Shown here in pieces: positions 7,946 to 9,145 of a stretch of DNA of 9,145 bases. The stretch spans positions 1-9,145 of the forward strand of contig JAENWH010000052.1 in assembly GCA_016650135.1 (NCBI GenBank), written 5' to 3'. The notes under the pieces were generated by a model. It was not told where the DNA came from and ran no database searches. It saw nothing but the letters and a program-made list of their open reading frames with translations. Positions within the stretch are counted from its first letter, which is position 1, and the number at the start of each line of letters is the position of its first letter. The stretch comes from Peptostreptococcaceae bacterium. Its GTDB lineage: Bacteria > Bacillota_A > Clostridia > Peptostreptococcales > Anaerovoracaceae. Made by a program: the position numbers and the translations under genes.

Positions 7946-8571
7946 TTTTCACCTAAGAGCATATTCTTGCCTCTGGCATACTTGCTTCTTTCCTCTGCCT
8001 GAAGCCCATATTTTTCTGAAATTTCTTCTCCGATTTTCACAAGTTCCTCTTCATTGCCGGAAAACATTTCAAGTTCCATTTCCAGAATGGGTTCTTCTCC
8101 CTTTTCTGTTATAATCTCTCCCTTATCTATGGAAACTTCAATAATTGTATTTCCTGTATCCACTCTGAATCTGCTTCGGAGGAATCTGGTTTCTATAATG
8201 CTGTAAAGTTCATTTTCGCCAATCATATTAATGACCTCTTGTCCAATCTGGCTTTCCTTAAATATGGACGATTGTGGTGATATAAAGCATGCCTCGTCAA
8301 TGACTGGCACATTAATCTCTTCTCTCTGGTGTATGGCACCTTCGCTTTTACCACTCCACTTAAGAGTTGCTATGATTCTGTCGTTTTCCATTCGAACTCT
8401 AAAGGTTATGTCATTCTTACAAAGTATGTGATCATGGGTATCAAAATAAGCGGCCTTCATAAATACCTTTTCTCTCGTGTTGTCTTCTTCAATTGTCTTA
8501 AGATATTCATCAGCCCAAATACTTTCGGCAATGTCTTTGTTGCCTATGCTGTATTTCATTTCCACTTCCAT
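7942..8571 (-). CDS. CYTH-domain protein, probable triphosphate-processing enzyme
   Basis: This 209-residue soluble protein belongs to the CYTH (triphosphate tunnel metalloenzyme) superfamily. The diagnostic ExExK is at the extreme N-terminus (E2, E4, K6). Further tunnel residues typical of the fold can be seen: R58 and R60 in FRVR, K71 in ATLKWSG, R83 to E85 in QREE, R129 in ETRF, E145 to D149 in EVSIDKG, the acidic strand EMELE at 164-168, and the C-terminal SKYARG. Family members hydrolyse inorganic tripolyphosphate or thiamine triphosphate, or cyclise ATP (class IV adenylyl cyclase). Bacterial proteins of this kind are most often triphosphatases, but the sequence does not decide. Starting at 8571 is needed to keep E2 and E4; a start at M5 would lose them. 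A modest AAGG site precedes it. It is the first gene of a two-gene unit with the dehydratase, overlapping that start codon by four bases. Confidence 0.88.
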   Translation of the reverse strand: MEVEMKYSIGNKDIAESIWADEYLKTIEEDNTREKVFMKAAYFDTHDHILCKNDITFRVRMENDRIIATLKWSGKSEGAIHQREEINVPVIDEACFISPQSSIFKESQIGQEVINMIGENELYSIIETRFLRSRFRVDTGNTIIEVSIDKGEIITEKGEEPILEMELEMFSGNEEELVKIGEEISEKYGLQAEERSKYARGKNMLLGEK

Positions 8572-8597
8572 CTTTTACCTTACTTTCTCTTCCCTTA

Positions 8598-8618
8598 TTT
8601 TTGTACACTTTACAAAAA
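8598..8618. repeat. Perfect inverted repeat upstream of the CYTH gene, possible operator
   Basis: Two 8-base arms (TTTTTGTA and TACAAAAA) flank a 5-base centre CACTT, 27 bases before the CYTH start codon. The size and symmetry would suit a dimeric repressor, and the position is right for controlling the CYTH-dehydratase unit. The outer A bases also form most of the T run of the preceding gene's terminator on the minus strand, so part of the symmetry may come from that run. A regulatory role is inference only; no convincing -10 or -35 pair could be placed here. Confidence 0.4.
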
Positions 8619-8649
8619 ACTACAAGAGCAATTATAAAAATCGCTCTTG
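8614..8649 (-). terminator. Intrinsic terminator after the PTS EIIC-type gene
   Basis: An 11-bp stem (8639-8649 paired with 8623-8633, one G-T wobble) closes a 5-base loop on the minus strand. After TAG it is followed by an unbroken run of six T residues (8614-8619). It begins 33 bases after the stop codon of the EIIC-type gene. This is the best-formed terminator in the window and separates that gene from the CYTH-dehydratase unit. Confidence 0.9.
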
Positions 8650-8682
8650 CATCATATCATTATTCCATTATTATTTCAAGTG

Positions 8683-9145
8683 CTATAAGTTTAATTTGTA
8701 ATCTCCATCCTTGATTTTACCAATCTTTTTCAGCCACATATTTACAAGAATAGCAATTACTGCTGGCAGAAATATATGTAACAGCAACACTTTCAGCAGC
8801 ACGTCCACCGTGAATCCCATCGATGTAAACGTCCCAATCTGGCCAACCAGTCCTGAAGTTCCCATGCCTGCTCCCACTGGAATATTGGTCATTTTAAACA
8901 GAACCGTAGCCATCGGCCCGATAATGGCTCCTGCAAGAGTTGGCGGCACCAGTATCCATGGATTTTTTATGATATTTGAAACCTGGAGCATAGATGTTCC
9001 CAGCCCCTGTGCAAAAAGACCGCCTACCCCGTTATCCTTGAAACTTATTACGGCAAAACCAATCATTTGAGAAGCGCATCCCACCGTTGCAGCTCCGGCA
9101 GCAAGCCCGCCAAGACCAAGCATTATGCAAAGAGCCGCACTGGAA
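8683..9145 (-). CDS. PTS EIIC_2-type membrane transporter subunit, C-terminal part, cut by the window edge
   Basis: The reading frame stays open to the right edge, giving 153 visible residues. The methionine at 9123 is therefore probably internal, since seven further sense codons precede it in the window and the family is about 340 residues long. The fragment is hydrophobic, with membrane segments at about residues 2-32, 62-83 and 115-137 of the visible part. Gly-rich and conserved stretches include VGCASQMIGFAV, GLGTSMLQVSNIIKNP, LAGAIIGPMAT and GAGMGTSGLVGQIG. These resemble the PTS_EIIC_2 family of Firmicutes, annotated as phosphotransferase IIC subunits. Such proteins usually stand alone, without EIIA or EIIB domains beside them, and their substrate is unknown. 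The short charged C-terminus (KKIGKIKDGDYK) probably faces the cytoplasm. An intrinsic terminator follows directly, so this gene is not in the same transcript as the CYTH gene unless readthrough occurs. Confidence 0.82.
   Translation of the reverse strand, partial: SSAALCIMLGLGGLAAGAATVGCASQMIGFAVISFKDNGVGGLFAQGLGTSMLQVSNIIKNPWILVPPTLAGAIIGPMATVLFKMTNIPVGAGMGTSGLVGQIGTFTSMGFTVDVLLKVLLLHIFLPAVIAILVNMWLKKIGKIKDGDYKLNL

Noticed and set aside
9121..9123. Methionine codon at the right end as the true start of the EIIC-type gene
   Set aside because: The frame continues without a stop to the window edge, there is no ribosome binding site before it, and the protein would be less than half the usual family length and begin inside a membrane segment.

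Overview
All genes in this window read from the minus strand, so transcription runs from right to left. The DNA is AT-rich with strong AGGAGG-type ribosome binding sites. The protein sequences and the order tig-clpP-clpX-lon-engB point to a low-GC Gram-positive bacterium, most likely a member of the Clostridia or Tissierellia. In Bacillus subtilis, by contrast, clpP lies away from clpX. I cannot name a genus from the sequence alone.

Layout in the direction of transcription: (1) 9145-8683, the C-terminal part of a membrane protein of the PTS EIIC_2 type, ending at a clear intrinsic terminator (8614-8649). (2) 8571-6041, a two-gene unit: a CYTH-domain (triphosphate-tunnel) protein and a large membrane-bound nucleotide-sugar dehydratase of the FlaA1/WbpM/CapD family. 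Their ORFs overlap by ATGA, and the unit ends at a hairpin terminator (5986-6011). (3) 5880 to the left edge, a protein-quality-control cluster. It starts at a good sigma-A-type promoter (TTTACT, 17 bp, TATAAT) and holds trigger factor, ClpP, ClpX, a second intrinsic terminator (2649-2675), Lon, and the first 82 codons of the ribosome-assembly GTPase EngB.

The cluster follows a protein's fate. Trigger factor receives nascent chains at the ribosome, ClpXP and Lon degrade misfolded or regulatory proteins, and EngB is needed for large-subunit assembly. All catalytic residues I could check in Lon, ClpX and ClpP are intact. The dehydratase probably makes a 4-keto-6-deoxy nucleotide sugar for surface glycans or glycoprotein glycans. 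The role of the CYTH protein is not settled.

I found no undescribed system. This is mostly ordinary chromosomal housekeeping DNA with no mobile elements, CRISPR arrays or RNA genes. The points worth a second look are mainly regulatory: a terminator only 26 bases ahead of the lon start codon, a perfect 8-bp inverted repeat in the CYTH upstream region that overlaps the preceding terminator tail, and the translationally coupled pairing of a CYTH protein with a lone sugar dehydratase. No intergenic stretch is longer than about 160 bases.
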